A stretch of DNA of 64,000 nucleotides from Triatoma infestans (Eukaryota > Arthropoda > Insecta > Hemiptera > Reduviidae): the NCBI GenBank assembly GCA_011037195.1, contig JAAEAF010000346.1, positions 102,205 to 166,204 on the forward strand, read 5' to 3'. Shown in pieces: positions 10,757 through 22,255 of this stretch. Both the position numbers and the translations under genes were made by a program. Numbering within the stretch: position 1 is the stretch's first letter; every line of letters begins with the position of its first letter. Below the pieces are notes generated by a model, which worked only from the letters and a program-made list of their open reading frames with translations, searched no databases and was not told the DNA's origin.

Positions 10757-10920
10757 TTGGTTAGACCTGGAGTTTTTAGCTATTCATTGTGTTGTCCTTA
10801 ATTTTGTATAGATGGCGCAGGCCACAAATCATTGAAAGTGTACTATAAATATGGTATAAGATACGTATGAGCTAATTCAAATCAAAATCTAGTTTCTTGC
10901 AATAACATAAAAAACGGAAT
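10757..10920 (-). repeat. right arm of the 8826-8978 inverted repeat
   Basis: Inverse of 8826-8978 with moderate divergence. A family A end scrap (GTGAGTGTTTCACATCAGAT) follows at about 10983-11005, mirroring the A copy that precedes the left arm. Confidence 0.6.
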
Positions 10921-11005
10921 ACGTTATATATTAGAGTTCGAAAATCTAGAGACTATGTTACTATGTAAATTTGGAGCAAAATGAGTGTTTCACATCAGAT
11001 TTTTG

Positions 11006-11824
11006 ATAGATTTAGATGCTATGAGGTTTCATTGAATTGCTGTCTGGCTTTTTTTGGTTGATTATATCAGTCACACACTAACTCTGAGCGGTAGTTTTTC
11101 TCGAAAAAGTCTTAGACAGTTTTCTTTGATCAATCTTACTGAAGTGTATTTTTATATTTTTTATAGTGATTCATGAGATCCTAACAACGATCCAAATCAT
11201 TAATGATTCATAGGATTCGAAGAGTCATCGACACCAGTCAGAAGACATCATTCTACTTTCTAATTCTCAGCCCTCTAACTTCTATTAAGTCCTTGTAGTT
11301 TAAGTTTCGTATTCATTATACAATGTTCAACATATCTACTAGTTTATTTCTTTTTCAACATTCCAAAATTCATCTTCTCTTTCTCACAGCTACTATATTT
11401 TTTGACTTCACTTCTATAAATCCTTAATTTTATTTCGGTTCAAAGAACTAAAATTAAATTCATTGCAAAATTTTCATAAAGTGGAGAAATTTGGGCTTTA
11501 ATAGCATAGGTGTCCTATGTGAAATAATGAACAATGTGGGCCAAATTTATGGACACCTTTGAACCATTTAAAGAGACAGTAAACTAAACCGGCGCAGACA
11601 AATTTCTAACTTCCTTCAAGTTTCAATCGAATGAACGACACCATCAGTGAGTACGCTTAAATATACAACCCAAAATTGAACATGATCTTGGTGGAATATT
11701 GCACTTTTCAGTTCACTTAATCCAGTTCCTTTTCAGTTCAAACAAATAAAATCTTCTCCTACCAAAATTAAACATTTTTTTTTAGTACAATATCACTTTG
11801 TTTCAAGCAATGATATAATTTTTT
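11006..11824. other. no recognisable feature
   Basis: AT-rich sequence. GC rises slightly at 11500-11650, but no frame there gives a recognisable protein. Confidence 0.35.
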
Positions 11825-12062
11825 TCATCAGAGACATTTTCCATGATAGCCTGCTTTTTTTTTTGTGGTCATCGACCGGGTTTCGGGTGTTCGCCCAACA
11901 TCAGAATTTTTTTGTCAAACATTGTGTAATAAAGACTTGCACAGAGCAAACACAGTTGATACACTCATTGACACACAGAGTCGATGGCCACAAAAAGAAG
12001 CAGGCTATCACGGAAAATGTCGTCTGATGCTTTTCAGCTCTGCGGATTTATATGGACAACAT
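11825..12062. repeat. F2 foldback, decayed
   Basis: Left half: GAGACATTTTCCATGATAGC and GTGGTCATCGACCGGG. Right half: GTCGATGGCCACAAA, then CATGCTTTTC-like terminus near 12030-12045. The stem of the hammerhead-like core is largely lost in both arms (GGTGTTCGCCC on the left). Confidence 0.7.
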
Positions 12063-13574
12063 ATTATTTATTCAAATTAAATTAAATTTTCTCTCTAAGT
12101 TAATTAGAGAAATACAATTAAAATATTTATCAATTACGTTGATATTGAAGTTAGTAATATTGATTTAACAAACACAAAATAATACGTACAATATTATAAA
12201 GAGTTTTGCTGGAGACTTTACAAAAATTTTCGATGAATAATAATATCTTTCATTGATATCCAGATCGTATTTTTTTTTTTTTTTTTTAATAGCGAGATGC
12301 GTTACAAATCAGATAAACTGCGAGGTAATTTGAATTTTCATGCTCCATTTTCCACGCTTCTTCACAATTTTATATATTCAAATATATAAACGTGAATTGT
12401 AATTACTAATTTTATTCGCATAAATATTTTCATTCAATAAATTCATTGGATTCACTTTGGTAGAAATATTATTTAAGCGTGGTTTATTAAGCATTTAATT
12501 TTTTAGCTTTAGTTTGTTTTGAAAATATAAAAAAAAAAATAGAAATAAACAAAACTCATTCTAAATAATGATTCAAACATTTCTTTCATTTTTAAAAGCA
12601 TGCGCACTTTAAACAAAGAAGATTAAAATTAAATTAACTATAATTAAATAGATTTTATAAATTCATTAATATCTATAAAATGTGATGAATATCTTTTTTA
12701 AATGTATGAAATTCATGCAGAATTCTTTAATTAATTTTTTTAATGGTTGTTTTCATTGTTTGTTATTTTATTATCTTTAATTTTTTTTTTACGAAATAAA
12801 TTGTTTTTTTGTAATTATTTTTTAAAGATATGCACTAACAGAAAGTTTTTTGTTTTTTGCTTAATTGTAGTTACGCTTCAAATATGATCTGTTTCAGCAA
12901 ATCGACAACGACGAAACATAATTACCTATTCCTAACTTTTTATGGAAAAAATTATTAATTATTCTATTATTATAATTTTGTTTAAAATGTATATTATAAA
13001 AGTATAGATTGAGATTAGGAACAAAAAAAATGTATTTTGTAAATAAGCGGAATAAAATTATCATTAAATAAGCAGGCATCAATTTTCTGTAATCTGTCCG
13101 AACATCCTGGGAGAATTCCGTGAGAATTTTGGGGAAACGATGAAATGTTGTCATTGGGGGGAAATAAAAAAATCTAAATTTTAAAATAACAATTACAATT
13201 TTGTTATTTTGATTTGATATAATTTGATATTTTATAAAAATTGGTTTGGAATCTATGTTTATCTGAATTTACGAGAGGATGCCGAAGAACACAATAGATA
13301 TACATGCATAAAAATGTAAATCTTTTAAAAATGAACAAAAAATAGATAAAATATATACAGAATTTATTGAAATTAATATCAGATTAGAAAGGAATTACTT
13401 ATGTAAAAAACTTACTATTTACAAAGAATTTCAAACATTAGCTTGGACTTCTTCAATTAGTGCACTTCAAACACATTTCCACTATTCTCTCTACTGTAAC
13501 ATAACAAAAAGCCCAGCTTTGAGTCATTTTATTGTCACAAAATTTGATCAGTCTTCCTTAAGAAAGAAAGGTCA
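12063..13574. other. AT-rich DNA, nothing recognised
   Basis: About 1.5 kb at roughly 80% A+T with T-runs (12268-12288, 12781-12810). No frame shows a domain signature and no repeat is shared with the rest of the window. Confidence 0.4.
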
Positions 13575-13589
13575 GGAAATGTCTTTTAT

Positions 13590-14071
13590 GAAAACAAGAA
13601 TTTGTTGGCTTATCGACCAATTCAAGGTAAAAAACAAAAAAACAAAAGAGTAATTTGTTTTTTGACGTTTTGGACAAACTTTGCTTGCCTTCTTCCGGAA
13701 CAATACAAAAATAAAGAGAAAAATTATAACACAAAACACAAACAAAAAACAAAATACATAGTTGCGATTACTGTGGGACTGCTAAGCCTGTAATGAAATT
13801 ACAGATTCATTACAGACTCAGCAGTCCCACAGTAATCGCAACTATGTATTCTGTTTTTTGTTTGTGTTTTGTGTTATAATTTTTCTCTTTATTTTTGTAT
13901 TGTTCCTGAAGAAGGCAAACAAAGATTTTGTCGAAACGTCGAACTTGTTTATAATTAAAAAAAAATTACAAAATTACTCTTTTGTTTTTTGTTTTTTACC
14001 TTGAATCGGTCGATAAGCCAACAAATTCTTGTTTTCATATTAAAACTAACGGCCAACAAAGAAAATCATCT
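13590..14071. mobile_element. F4 foldback with 15-bp target duplication
   Basis: GGAAATGTCTTTTAT (13575-13589) and GGAAATGTGTTTTAT (14072-14086) flank the unit and differ at one base. The arms (13590-13795 and about 13820-14038) form an almost perfect palindrome; AGCAGTCCCACAGTAATCGC lies next to the centre. The right arm carries CTGAAGA (13906-13912), A, stem GGCAAA/TTTGTC (13914-13919 with 13927-13932, one G-U pair) and GAAAC (13933-13937). The non-palindromic right extension contains AACGGCCAACAAAGAA, resembling the F3 extension AACGGTCGAGAAGAA. ORFs are palindrome shadows. Confidence 0.8.
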
Positions 14072-14210
14072 GGAAATGTGTTTTATTACAGTAATGGCAG
14101 GCCATGTAAAGTCAAGGCTTAATATCTGTGTTTTGTTTTTTTTTTCTTCTTTTTTAAATTCATTTCTTCCTTAATTGATTTAATCCTTTATATGCCGTAC
14201 TTCGTTGTTG

Positions 14211-14480
14211 TGATTGATTCCGCAGAGCTGGAAAGCATCAGAGATATTTACCGAGATGGCCTGCTTCTTTTGGTGGTCATCGACCAGTTTCAGACGTTCG
14301 CCCAATCATCAGGATGTTTTTGTCAAAACAGTTTGATAACATAGACTTGCACAGAACAAATTCACTTAATACACTGTTTTCACAAAACCATCCTGATGAT
14401 TGGGCGACCGACTGAAATCGGTCGATGACCACCAATAGAAGCAGGCCATCATGGAAAATATCTCTGATATCCTTCATCCA
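14211..14480. repeat. F2 foldback
   Basis: Arms begin CCGCAGAGCTGGAAAGCATC and are inverted around about 14345. Right arm core: CCTGATGA, T, then TGGGCGACCG, then ACTGAAATCGGTCGATGACC. The GAAAC box reads GAAAT, so this copy is degenerate. A true open frame is not supported. Confidence 0.75.
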
Positions 14481-14674
14481 ACCCCGGAAAAGTTGTAGGA
14501 AGGGAAATTTCTTTTATTTTAAATATAACAGCAGGTTCTAAACTGATGCTTTTGTGTTATATAAACATGAAATGCCCATTTTTAAGGTTGAAATAAAATA
14601 CAAAAAATTAAAAATTCTTTTAGTTATACGCATTCTAATTATAATTTATAATATTTAATATTAATCCCACATTT

Positions 14675-14872
14675 TTTTTTTTTTTTGCCTATTTTTTCAG
14701 GCGGGCTTAACGTCCAACTACCAAATTAGGTGTCGTGGACGGGGGCGGAAGCACCTACTTTACAATTAACATTTTTTAAACAAATATAAAATTTAGTTAT
14801 ACGCTGGACTCGAACTGGGGTCCTCCCACTTACAAGTCCATGCTCATAACCAATACACCAACACCCGCCCCC
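14675..14872 (-). mobile_element. SINE copy 1, tRNA-derived, with perfect 14-bp target duplication
   Basis: Flanked by TTAATCCCACATTT at 14661-14674 and 14873-14886. On the minus strand it begins with a tRNA-like head (box A-like GGTGTATTGG, CTTGTAA anticodon-loop-like, box B AGTTCGAGTCC). It then has a ~110-bp body with CACGACACCTAATTTGG and an A-rich tail (T-run 14675-14686). The head resembles tRNA-Thr(TGT), weakly. Such elements are transcribed by RNA polymerase III and mobilised by a LINE; the partner is not identified. Confidence 0.88.
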
Positions 14873-14886
14873 TTAATCCCACATTT

Positions 14887-16548
14887 ATGTAGGTACATAT
14901 TATAGAAAAGATATGCAATAGTAATAAATAGAGCTCTTGTTTTACTTCTGTTCTATTAAATGCGAGTTGAAATAGCCTATGTAAGAGTTAATTTACTCTA
15001 TTAGAAATGTCTATCGTAGGCTTCTGTAGTGAACGGTCATCCACTGCAAGCTTTCTCCGATATCTTTAACTTTTTCTTTGGGAATTATCATGTTTTTGCT
15101 AAGGATTTCAAGGCAGTGCATATGCCATCCAACTCAGATCTGCCTACGTCATTGAAATATCGGCTTGCAAGAATGTCAAGAAATATTCTCTCAGCTTATC
15201 CATCCCTACGTTCCAAACGACAAACGAAACCAATACATTCATCGACTGTGATAAGTGTTTTTTTTCTTTGTCACAAGCCTGACCTAAAGATCTTGTTAGA
15301 GGATTAAGTGTCAAAGTTTCTTCTGAAATTTGTCTCCAGCCGACAATAGAGCTCCTAACGCCAACGACTTCTTATTCTATGCGCGTTCATATTATTGTAT
15401 AAGTTGTTAAAAATCATTTGAGTAAGTGTACCTGTACCTTGCCATCCCTGTCAGGATATTTATATACAACCTAAATTTATTAGTGTACTAGTTTTGACGA
15501 ATCTAACGATCCCATTCTGGACTTGGGATGGTTATATTTATTAGGTAATAAATAAGTAGGTACTTAGTATGTCCTCAAGGCGGCTCCCGTTCAGATTACT
15601 TCTCCATCGATCACTGGTCCTTTTTAGCAACTCATGTTCAAAAAGTGGTCATCTCCCATACTTTCAGGGTCATCTCTCAGAATTTGAGGGAGATGATTTT
15701 CTTCTGTGGACAGCTTCGTTGTTTTCGCTGTACAGATAGCATGTTTGTTCAGCATAGTCATCACACCTTTCTTCATGGTTGAGTTCTTAAACCGTTGTAT
15801 ATATTTTCTTTACATCTCACTTACTTTAAATTCTTACTAGTATGTCCAAGAAAGGAAGCTTTCCTTTTCTGCTCTATGAAGTTACAAGCTCCTCACATTA
15901 GGTTAGTCTTCTTCCATGCCATCCATAATATATTGAATTAATAGATCTAAATAGTTGAAGAAATTTTATTTAGAAAAATATACCTTATAATTTTCTAAAA
16001 TTTCAAAATATAATAAACTATATTCGTCTAGTTGGAGGTAAAGAACAGGGAGTTACTTTTCAAACAGACTGTACTCCACCTGTTCAACATATCAGTTATA
16101 CTTAATAGTAGGCTGTCATCAATAGACCATTTTTTTCGTGTTTTTTTTTTTTTCCAAATCGAATTAAACTTTATTTTCTATTTAAACAGTTATTAAGTTA
16201 GTAAATGTTTTTCTTCTATATTGTTAGATTAAAAAATGAAACTATTATGGTAATATAATATAATAAATTCAATATTAAATTAATCAAATTTATATTAAAT
16301 TAATATTAAACAAATTCTGGCCAAATTGATAGGTTTTTAAATCGTTTATAGTACGACGAGTATTTAGTGTTAAAGATATATTCACCAGCTCAGGGTGGCT
16401 GAAATTTGGAGAGATATACCTTTGCAATTTTGAATTTATCACCTATCATATCAAATACTAATTCTATGTTATGGACCTCACTGTGTAAGTATATATTTTA
16501 TCTGCCATATTTCAAGATACATTTCAAATGCATCCTTTGATCACTAAA
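14887..16548. other. no recognisable gene; one 92-codon open frame
   Basis: The plus-strand frame 15029-15307 is the longest. It has no domain I recognise, no repeated copy here and no coding-like composition, so I do not call it a gene. The rest is AT-rich. Confidence 0.35.
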
Positions 16549-16676
16549 TTACTTTCTCTTACTCCTAGTAAGAGGAAGTATTGTAATCGTGTCAAATTTT
16601 CGATATTGAATTTTCACCGGAAATATCCGTTTTGAGGTACCCTGAGTCCAAAAAAGTGGTTTTTAGCAATGGTCTG

Positions 16677-16715
<39 letters not shown>

Positions 16716-17537
16716 ATGTATGTGAACAGCATAGCTCAGAAACAAAATCGTAGTAAGTTCAAACTTGATATTCCGTTTAGTTATCACCATGGAATCCGGG
16801 TCATCTGTCAAAATTCCTCAACCGGGAGTACCACATTTCTAGTTGGCTTTTTTACGTTTTTGCGATTTTCTCAAAAATGGCTCAGACGATTTTCTTCAAA
16901 CTTGGTATATCAACTACACATACTAACAGCTACAACTTTTATTTGAAACATTTCTCCGGGAAAATTTATTTAAGGGCACTTCTGGGGGAGGTGTGGGGTT
17001 AGGTTTTCATTTAAAGTACTGTTTCAGCGTATTAGGCAATTCTGTCATCTAAATAATGTTAATTAGAATTAAATATGTTGTTGAAATTCAGAGTTTGAAA
17101 AAATCAGAAAAACCGGAAGTGCGTTTATTTTAACACTTTACTAAATGATTTTTTCACTTTTTCGCGATTTTCTCAAAAATGGTTTAGACGATTGTCTTGA
17201 AACGTCTTACATAGTCTAAATATACAAAGATCTACAACTTTTATCTGAACCATTTCTCTGGGAAAATTCATTTAAGGGCACTTTTAGAGGAGTGGGATTC
17301 TGTTTTTCTCTAAAGTTCTATCATAGTTGATTTTACAATTCTTCCATCCAAAAAAAATTAATTAGAAATAGATAGATGGCCAAAATTCCGAGTTTTAAGA
17401 AAATTAGTAAACCAGTTTTTTCAGTTTCTGACGAATTTCGTTAAATTTGGTACACAAACTATGTTGACGTTTTTCAATTATAATTTTGAGAACAGGAGTA
17501 AGAGAAAGTTGTGTGAGTGTTTTTACACCAGATTTCT
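16549..17537 (+). repeat. family A copy A3, near full length
   Basis: Start hairpin ACTTTCTCTTACTCC/TAGTAAGAGG at 16551-16575, GT tract 16673-16700 followed by an ATGT repeat to 16722, then unit boundaries near 16816, 17113 and 17408 (about 297-bp spacing). It ends with GGAGTAAGAGAAAGTTGTGT and a terminal hairpin. A good reference copy for the family. Confidence 0.9.
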
Positions 17538-18428
17538 TTTTTTATAGTTATTGTAATAATAACATGAAAGATAAAATTAATATAAAATTACACTGATGAA
17601 GAATATTCTAAGAAATAGCAAGGTCAGTAACATTTCCCCTTTGTATTAGATGAGTTTCCTATTTCTCCTACTTCAAACAGATGTAATAATAGACTAAATA
17701 TGGCATTTATGTTATACGCTAACTTTGCAATATATGTATAGAAATGTCAAAACTAGGTCTTGTCAATCAGGATTAACTTTTTAAGAACTTCATACAACAA
17801 ACACCCCATCTTTTAACCAGAAGTGTATATGTTTTGAACCTAAAACATGTCACATTATAATGTAGGTAAATCCTGAGCTCTAAAAGGAGGTCGCAAAGAA
17901 GGTGGAGGGGATGTGGGCCTTTTATTTTATTTTATTTTATTTTTTTTTTGAAAAAAAAAGAAGGGTTTTTACTAACTTTAAGTTACAAACTTAGAACAGA
18001 ACCACCAACGAACACACATACACACAAAAAAAAAAAAATGATATATAAATGTATCCATTTAACAAAAGATAGACCACTCAAAATACTTACCTTTCTGTAC
18101 ATCAAATATTGTCACATTTCTTTCACTTCTTTTTTTTTTTGACATTTAGAACATTATGTACAAACTATTTTAGCAAATCCTTTTAAATCCATTTCGTTGA
18201 ACATATTGTTGTTCATTTTAGAAAGCTATTATTTTCTAGAAAAAAAAAAAATGGATGAAACGGTTTATCTATTAATCCCAAAATCTCACAAAGTCAATGT
18301 TAAGAGCCAAATAATCTACGTATTTACAATTTTCTGAGGATCAATATTTTATCTGATTACTAGGAACAAGTTCCCTGTCAAGGGAACGTTTTTTTTTTGT
18401 TTTTTTGTTACAGTTTTATATAGATTAA
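17538..18428. other. AT-rich DNA, nothing recognised
   Basis: Contains a TTTTA tandem tract (17919-17944) and several A-runs. The 64-codon frame at 17948 is low-complexity. Confidence 0.35.
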
Positions 18429-18960
18429 AAATATCTGGTATGAAAACACTCACGCAACTTTCACTTTCCATGTTTTTGTAATAAATTTAATGAAATTCAT
18501 CGAAAACCTAAAAAAAAAAAAAAACTGTTCAGTAAAAACGCACTTCCGTTTTACTAATTTTCTTTAAACTCGAAATTTTGGCCATCTATTATTTATTTCT
18601 AATTAATTTTGTTTGGATGATAGAATTGTATAATCAACTATGATAGCAGTATAAAGAAAAATATAACCCCACCCCTCCTATAAAAACCCCATCAAATAAC
18701 TTTACTAGAAGAAATGTTTCAATTAAAAGTTGTAGTACTTTATATGTGTAATTCACATTGCTAGTTTAAAGAAAATAGTTGGAGCCCCGTTTTCGATAAA
18801 ATACCAGAAAACTGAAAAATACTTTTCAGTTAAAAACGCACTTCCGGTCATCCGATTTTTTTCAAACTTGAAATTTCAACAACATATTTAATTCTAATTA
18901 AAATTATTTAGATGACAGAATTGTATAATAAATTGAAATCCATTTTTAAAAGGAAAGCAC
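18429..18960 (-). repeat. family A copy A4, truncated
   Basis: Minus strand. It retains the ATCTGGTATGAAAACACTC hairpin end and two internal units, and loses the GT-tract end at about 18960. Confidence 0.75.
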
Positions 18961-19208
18961 TTAAAATAGGAAGTGTTTTATTTTGAAACTTTATGTGGAA
19001 AAAATTTAAAATTGAGAACGTATTGAAGATAATCGCGTATAGGCGGACAAAATAAGAACTTAGAGAAAGGGGATGAGACGGAAGAAATATTTACAGGAAG
19101 AAGTTGTGAAGTGATGAAGTAGTTTTTAGAAATTAGTCTGGGGTGTATCTAGATTTTTCTCTGTTTCTGTCAACGTTCAATATTTTACAATGTTGTCGTA
19201 ATAATATT

Positions 19209-19490
19209 TAAAAAAATCTGATGTGAAATACTCACACAACTTTCTCTTACTTAAATTCACATTATTATAATGGACAAAACTTTCTTTCAAACTTGGAATA
19301 TTCACTAAATATATAGTATTTATCAATATTAGTGAAGCAAGACTCTCAGCTCACTCAAAATCCCCCTAAATTTAATTTTCTCAAAATAACGTCTAATTAG
19401 TTTATAACTCTCCTTGTTTATAGAAACTCGTTAGAGTCTTAATAGTAAAGCGCCGAAAAATTAATAAACTGTTCAGTAAGGTCATGGCTA
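19209..19490 (-). repeat. family A copy A5, diverged fragment
   Basis: Begins AAATCTGATGTGAAATACTC with the hairpin end, then diverges; a TTCAGTAAGG-like unit boundary lies near 19470. Confidence 0.6.
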
Positions 19491-19599
19491 CCACTGGGTG
19501 AACTGATTTTCCACATATTTTATATTGAAGAAAATGTATTTATTCTTATTAATAATATTAAATTGATATAATCGTAATTTAGAATACTGGTTCTCGAAC

Positions 19600-19770
19600 A
19601 TTTGTCATCATAACACCCTTGAGAACGATCCAATTAGTCAGGGACGTCACTTAAGAAAGACTCCATGACTGAAGGCTCTTATCAAGGCTTTCAAGGTGTA
19701 ACGACCCTGAAAAGGCTCATTACAACATGAGCGAAACGTTGGTTTTTTTACCAAACCCGTGACCCGCGAT
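19600..19770 (+). ncRNA. F5 repeat with hammerhead-like core (candidate, untested)
   Basis: The core CTGAAAA (19707-19713), G, a perfect 6-bp stem GCTCAT/ATGAGC (19715-19720 with 19727-19732) and GAAAC (19733-19737), then GTTGG, fits the pattern seen in the foldback families. The catalytic G of CTGANGA is A here, so it may be inactive. A related copy lies at 59540-59640. No inverted partner is visible. Whether it is an RNA motif or just shared ancestry is inference. Confidence 0.45.
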
Positions 19771-20202
19771 CTCAACCCCGGAAATTCGAGTGTTTTACTA
19801 CTGTATGTATATTTCATCTTGCTATTTTCACTTTGATAAAATTGTTCTTAATTCATTATATTTTGTAAAAATTAAAATGAAAAAAATTCTTACGTTACTC
19901 TTATAAATGTAAATTTAAGTATGTCATACTTTTGTGAAACGTGCTGAATAAAAATCCACCCAGCTAAGGCTACTAGCTAGAGGCAAACATACACAGTAAA
20001 ATATGCTATTCCTCTGCTTCTTCTTTGTAAACAAATTTTATTTAATACAATTTTGATTATTTTATTTTATTGTAGACAAGGCATGCATATTATATAAATG
20101 CATCAATGAAATCCCTGGCATTAGGGGTCATTAGGCTTCTTCTTTATTCTTTTTTTTAAGGAGTTTCCTCAATACTGAGGCTTTCCTCAACCGAATATGT
20201 CC

Positions 20203-21055
20203 TTAAGTTTTCCTTTCCAACTCTCTCTTTCTACTGAGAGATTCCATCAGGAGATCTAACCAAGTTTTCCTAGGCCGCCCTTTCTTTCTCCTGCGGTCCA
20301 CTTCCCATTCCATCATCTGCCTCGCTACACCTTCACCCTCCATCCTAAATACACGTCCAAACCAGCACAACATTCTCTCTTCTATCCGCTCCAGAACATT
20401 GTGCTTCACATGCATTATTACCCTTATTTCTTCATTCCTTCTCCTTTGTAATTTCCAAACTCTAGCAGATCTCCTCCAAAAACCCATCTCAGTTGCAAGA
20501 AGTCTGCGCCCGTAAGTTTCAGTTAGGGTCCATCTCTCTGCTCCATATACCAATATACTTTCCACGATTCCATTGTAAATTAACTTTTTCGTATGATTCA
20601 GAATATTGCTACTCCACAAAACCCGAATTCAGCATTCCAATAGCTCTCTTTGCACTGCTGATTCTTCGGTTTATTTCTTTATTTGAGGAGCCATTCCTCT
20701 CGATAATCGACCCTAAATACTTGAAAGAATCCACCCCCTTCATTATCTCTCCGTTTACCACGAGGTCTCCATGATCACTTCTTGTAGACAGGTATTCAGA
20801 TTTTTTGAAATTGACCTCCAAACTCCAATCCACTATACGCGCGCATCACTTTTCTGGTCATATATTTTATATCATCCGGGTCCTATGTGATTTACTACTT
20901 GGTCATCTGCAAATAGTAAACTGTGCAGATGAATATTCTCCGCGATAGGCATACCCATTGGCTTGCATTTCCTATCCCACTCCTGCAATGCATTTTTGTA
21001 AGTACACCTTAAAAAAATGTAGGCGACATTGGACAGCCTTGCAATAGCCCTTTAA
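20203..21055 (-). pseudogene. LINE reverse transcriptase fragment with FADD motif (RTE-like style)
   Basis: Minus strand. From right to left: GLLQGCPMSPTFF (about 21035), then HLHSLLFADDQVVNHIG (FADD at about 20899-20913, the catalytic aspartates of RT). Then SLEVNFKKSEYLSTR and FKYLGSIIERNGSS (about 20710-20830). Then KLIYNGIVESILVYGAERWT and a basic C-terminal region (ending near 20203) typical of LINE proteins of the endonuclease/RT type. At least three frameshifts or stops interrupt it, so it is dead. The open stretch 20203-20619 is a single clean frame of 138 codons. RTE-like placement is by motif style only. Confidence 0.8.
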
Positions 21056-21059
21056 CTTT

Positions 21060-21210
21060 CTATTAAGAAAAAAAAAAACACGACACACATAATCTATTCA
21101 CTTAAAAACATTTTTTCTACTTCAAGGAACCTCAGTACATGTATTATTATTGCAGAAAATTGGTTTCGAAAATTTGACGTGGTCCTTCCTCTGGCAGTAA
21201 GAGAAATTAG
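21060..21210 (-). repeat. family A fragment
   Basis: Minus-strand scrap from the GT-tract end: short CA-rich stretch, CGAAAATTTGACGTGGT, then CAGTAAGAGAAATTA at the end. Confidence 0.5.
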
Positions 21211-21245
21211 ACATTATTATTATTGTTATTATATTCGAATACAAG

Positions 21246-21434
21246 GGGCGGGTGTTGGTGTATTGGTTATGAGCATGGACTTGTAAGTGGGAGGACCCCA
21301 GTTCGAGTCCAGCGTATAACTAAATTTTATATTTGTTTAAAAAATGTTAATAGTAAAGTAGGTGCTTCCGCCGCCGTCCACGACACCTAATTTGGTAGTT
21401 GGACGTTAAGCCCGCCTGAAAAAATAGGCATTAC
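21246..21434 (+). mobile_element. SINE copy 2, tRNA-derived, with perfect 14-bp target duplication
   Basis: TATTCGAATACAAG flanks it at 21232-21245 and 21435-21448. It begins GGGCGGGTGTTGG with a tRNA-like head (CAGTTCGAGTCCAGCG as box B region) and has the same body as 14675-14872. It ends CTGAAAAAATAGGCATTAC without a long A-run. It is the clearest full-length copy for defining the family. Confidence 0.9.
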
Positions 21435-21448
21435 TATTCGAATACAAG

Positions 21449-22102
21449 TAATACTTAAATGCTAATTTAAAAACGAAATAATTTTCTTTTTAGATTAATA
21501 TAGGAATGATATTTTGTTGTATAAGGAGAAGAATGTTGCAGGTATGTTATTCATTAAAATCTCTCTCTCTATACATATATATATATATATAGACTGAGTT
21601 GTGTACCATATAATGGACAAGTAGCTAGCTACTACCTATTTTTCTCTACTAATCCTTTACTAGAGAGGACTAGATGATGTCTGACACCTATTGTACCTCA
21701 TCTAGAAGGTACCACCCACCGTGAACACATTAGTACCTCTTCTTAGTATCTAGTAGAAAATACTAATCGTCTTATGTCAAAAAAAAAAAAAAAAAAAAAA
21801 AAACCTATTTGGGCAGTCAAATAGTGAACACTAGGAAACAGAATATAGTGATAGCGAACTAAAAAGTAAAAACTTGTAAGTTTGGCATGCGTCATTCTGA
21901 TTGTTATTAGGCATTCATTTTTTTTTTTTTTTTAGCCACCATTTAAAATAATTAATTAATTTCTTTTTTAATATAGGTGTCTAATATTTTACATAAGAGA
22001 CCATTAATTTATTTGTAAATCGTAAAATATTATGTTGGAATTAATTAGCTGTCCTTAGAAATGCAAGAAACACGGAATAATTTGATCGGAATAATATAAC
22101 TC
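21449..22102. other. simple repeats, no gene
   Basis: CT tract then TA tract at 21560-21592, an A-run at 21780-21803 and a T-run at 21919-21934. No coding signal. Confidence 0.5.
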
Positions 22103-22255
22103 TTATTATCTGGTATTTTATCCGTCGTATCCATTTTGTTCCTGACCGGTTTCGGATTTTCATCTATAGTCAGAACAAATCCACCAAGTTCGTGGTAGAG
22201 ATATTTCACTTCAACTTAATGTTTCTGTTACACTCACACTTGTTGGTTTGTTGAT
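22103..22255 (-). repeat. F1 foldback, single arm
   Basis: Contains TCTGGTATTTTATCCGTCGT, CTGACCGGTTTCGGATTTTC and CACTTGTTGG. The core on the minus strand has one mismatch in its stem (AGAT opposite ATCC) and CTGACTA for CTGACGA. Confidence 0.65.

Noticed and set aside
13558..14174. 64-, 63- and 61-codon frames around the F4 foldback
   Set aside because: They mirror each other because of the palindrome and include low-complexity K/N/F runs.
21246..21315. functional tRNA-Thr gene
   Set aside because: Three copies share a non-tRNA body and target duplications, so the tRNA-like part is a SINE head.
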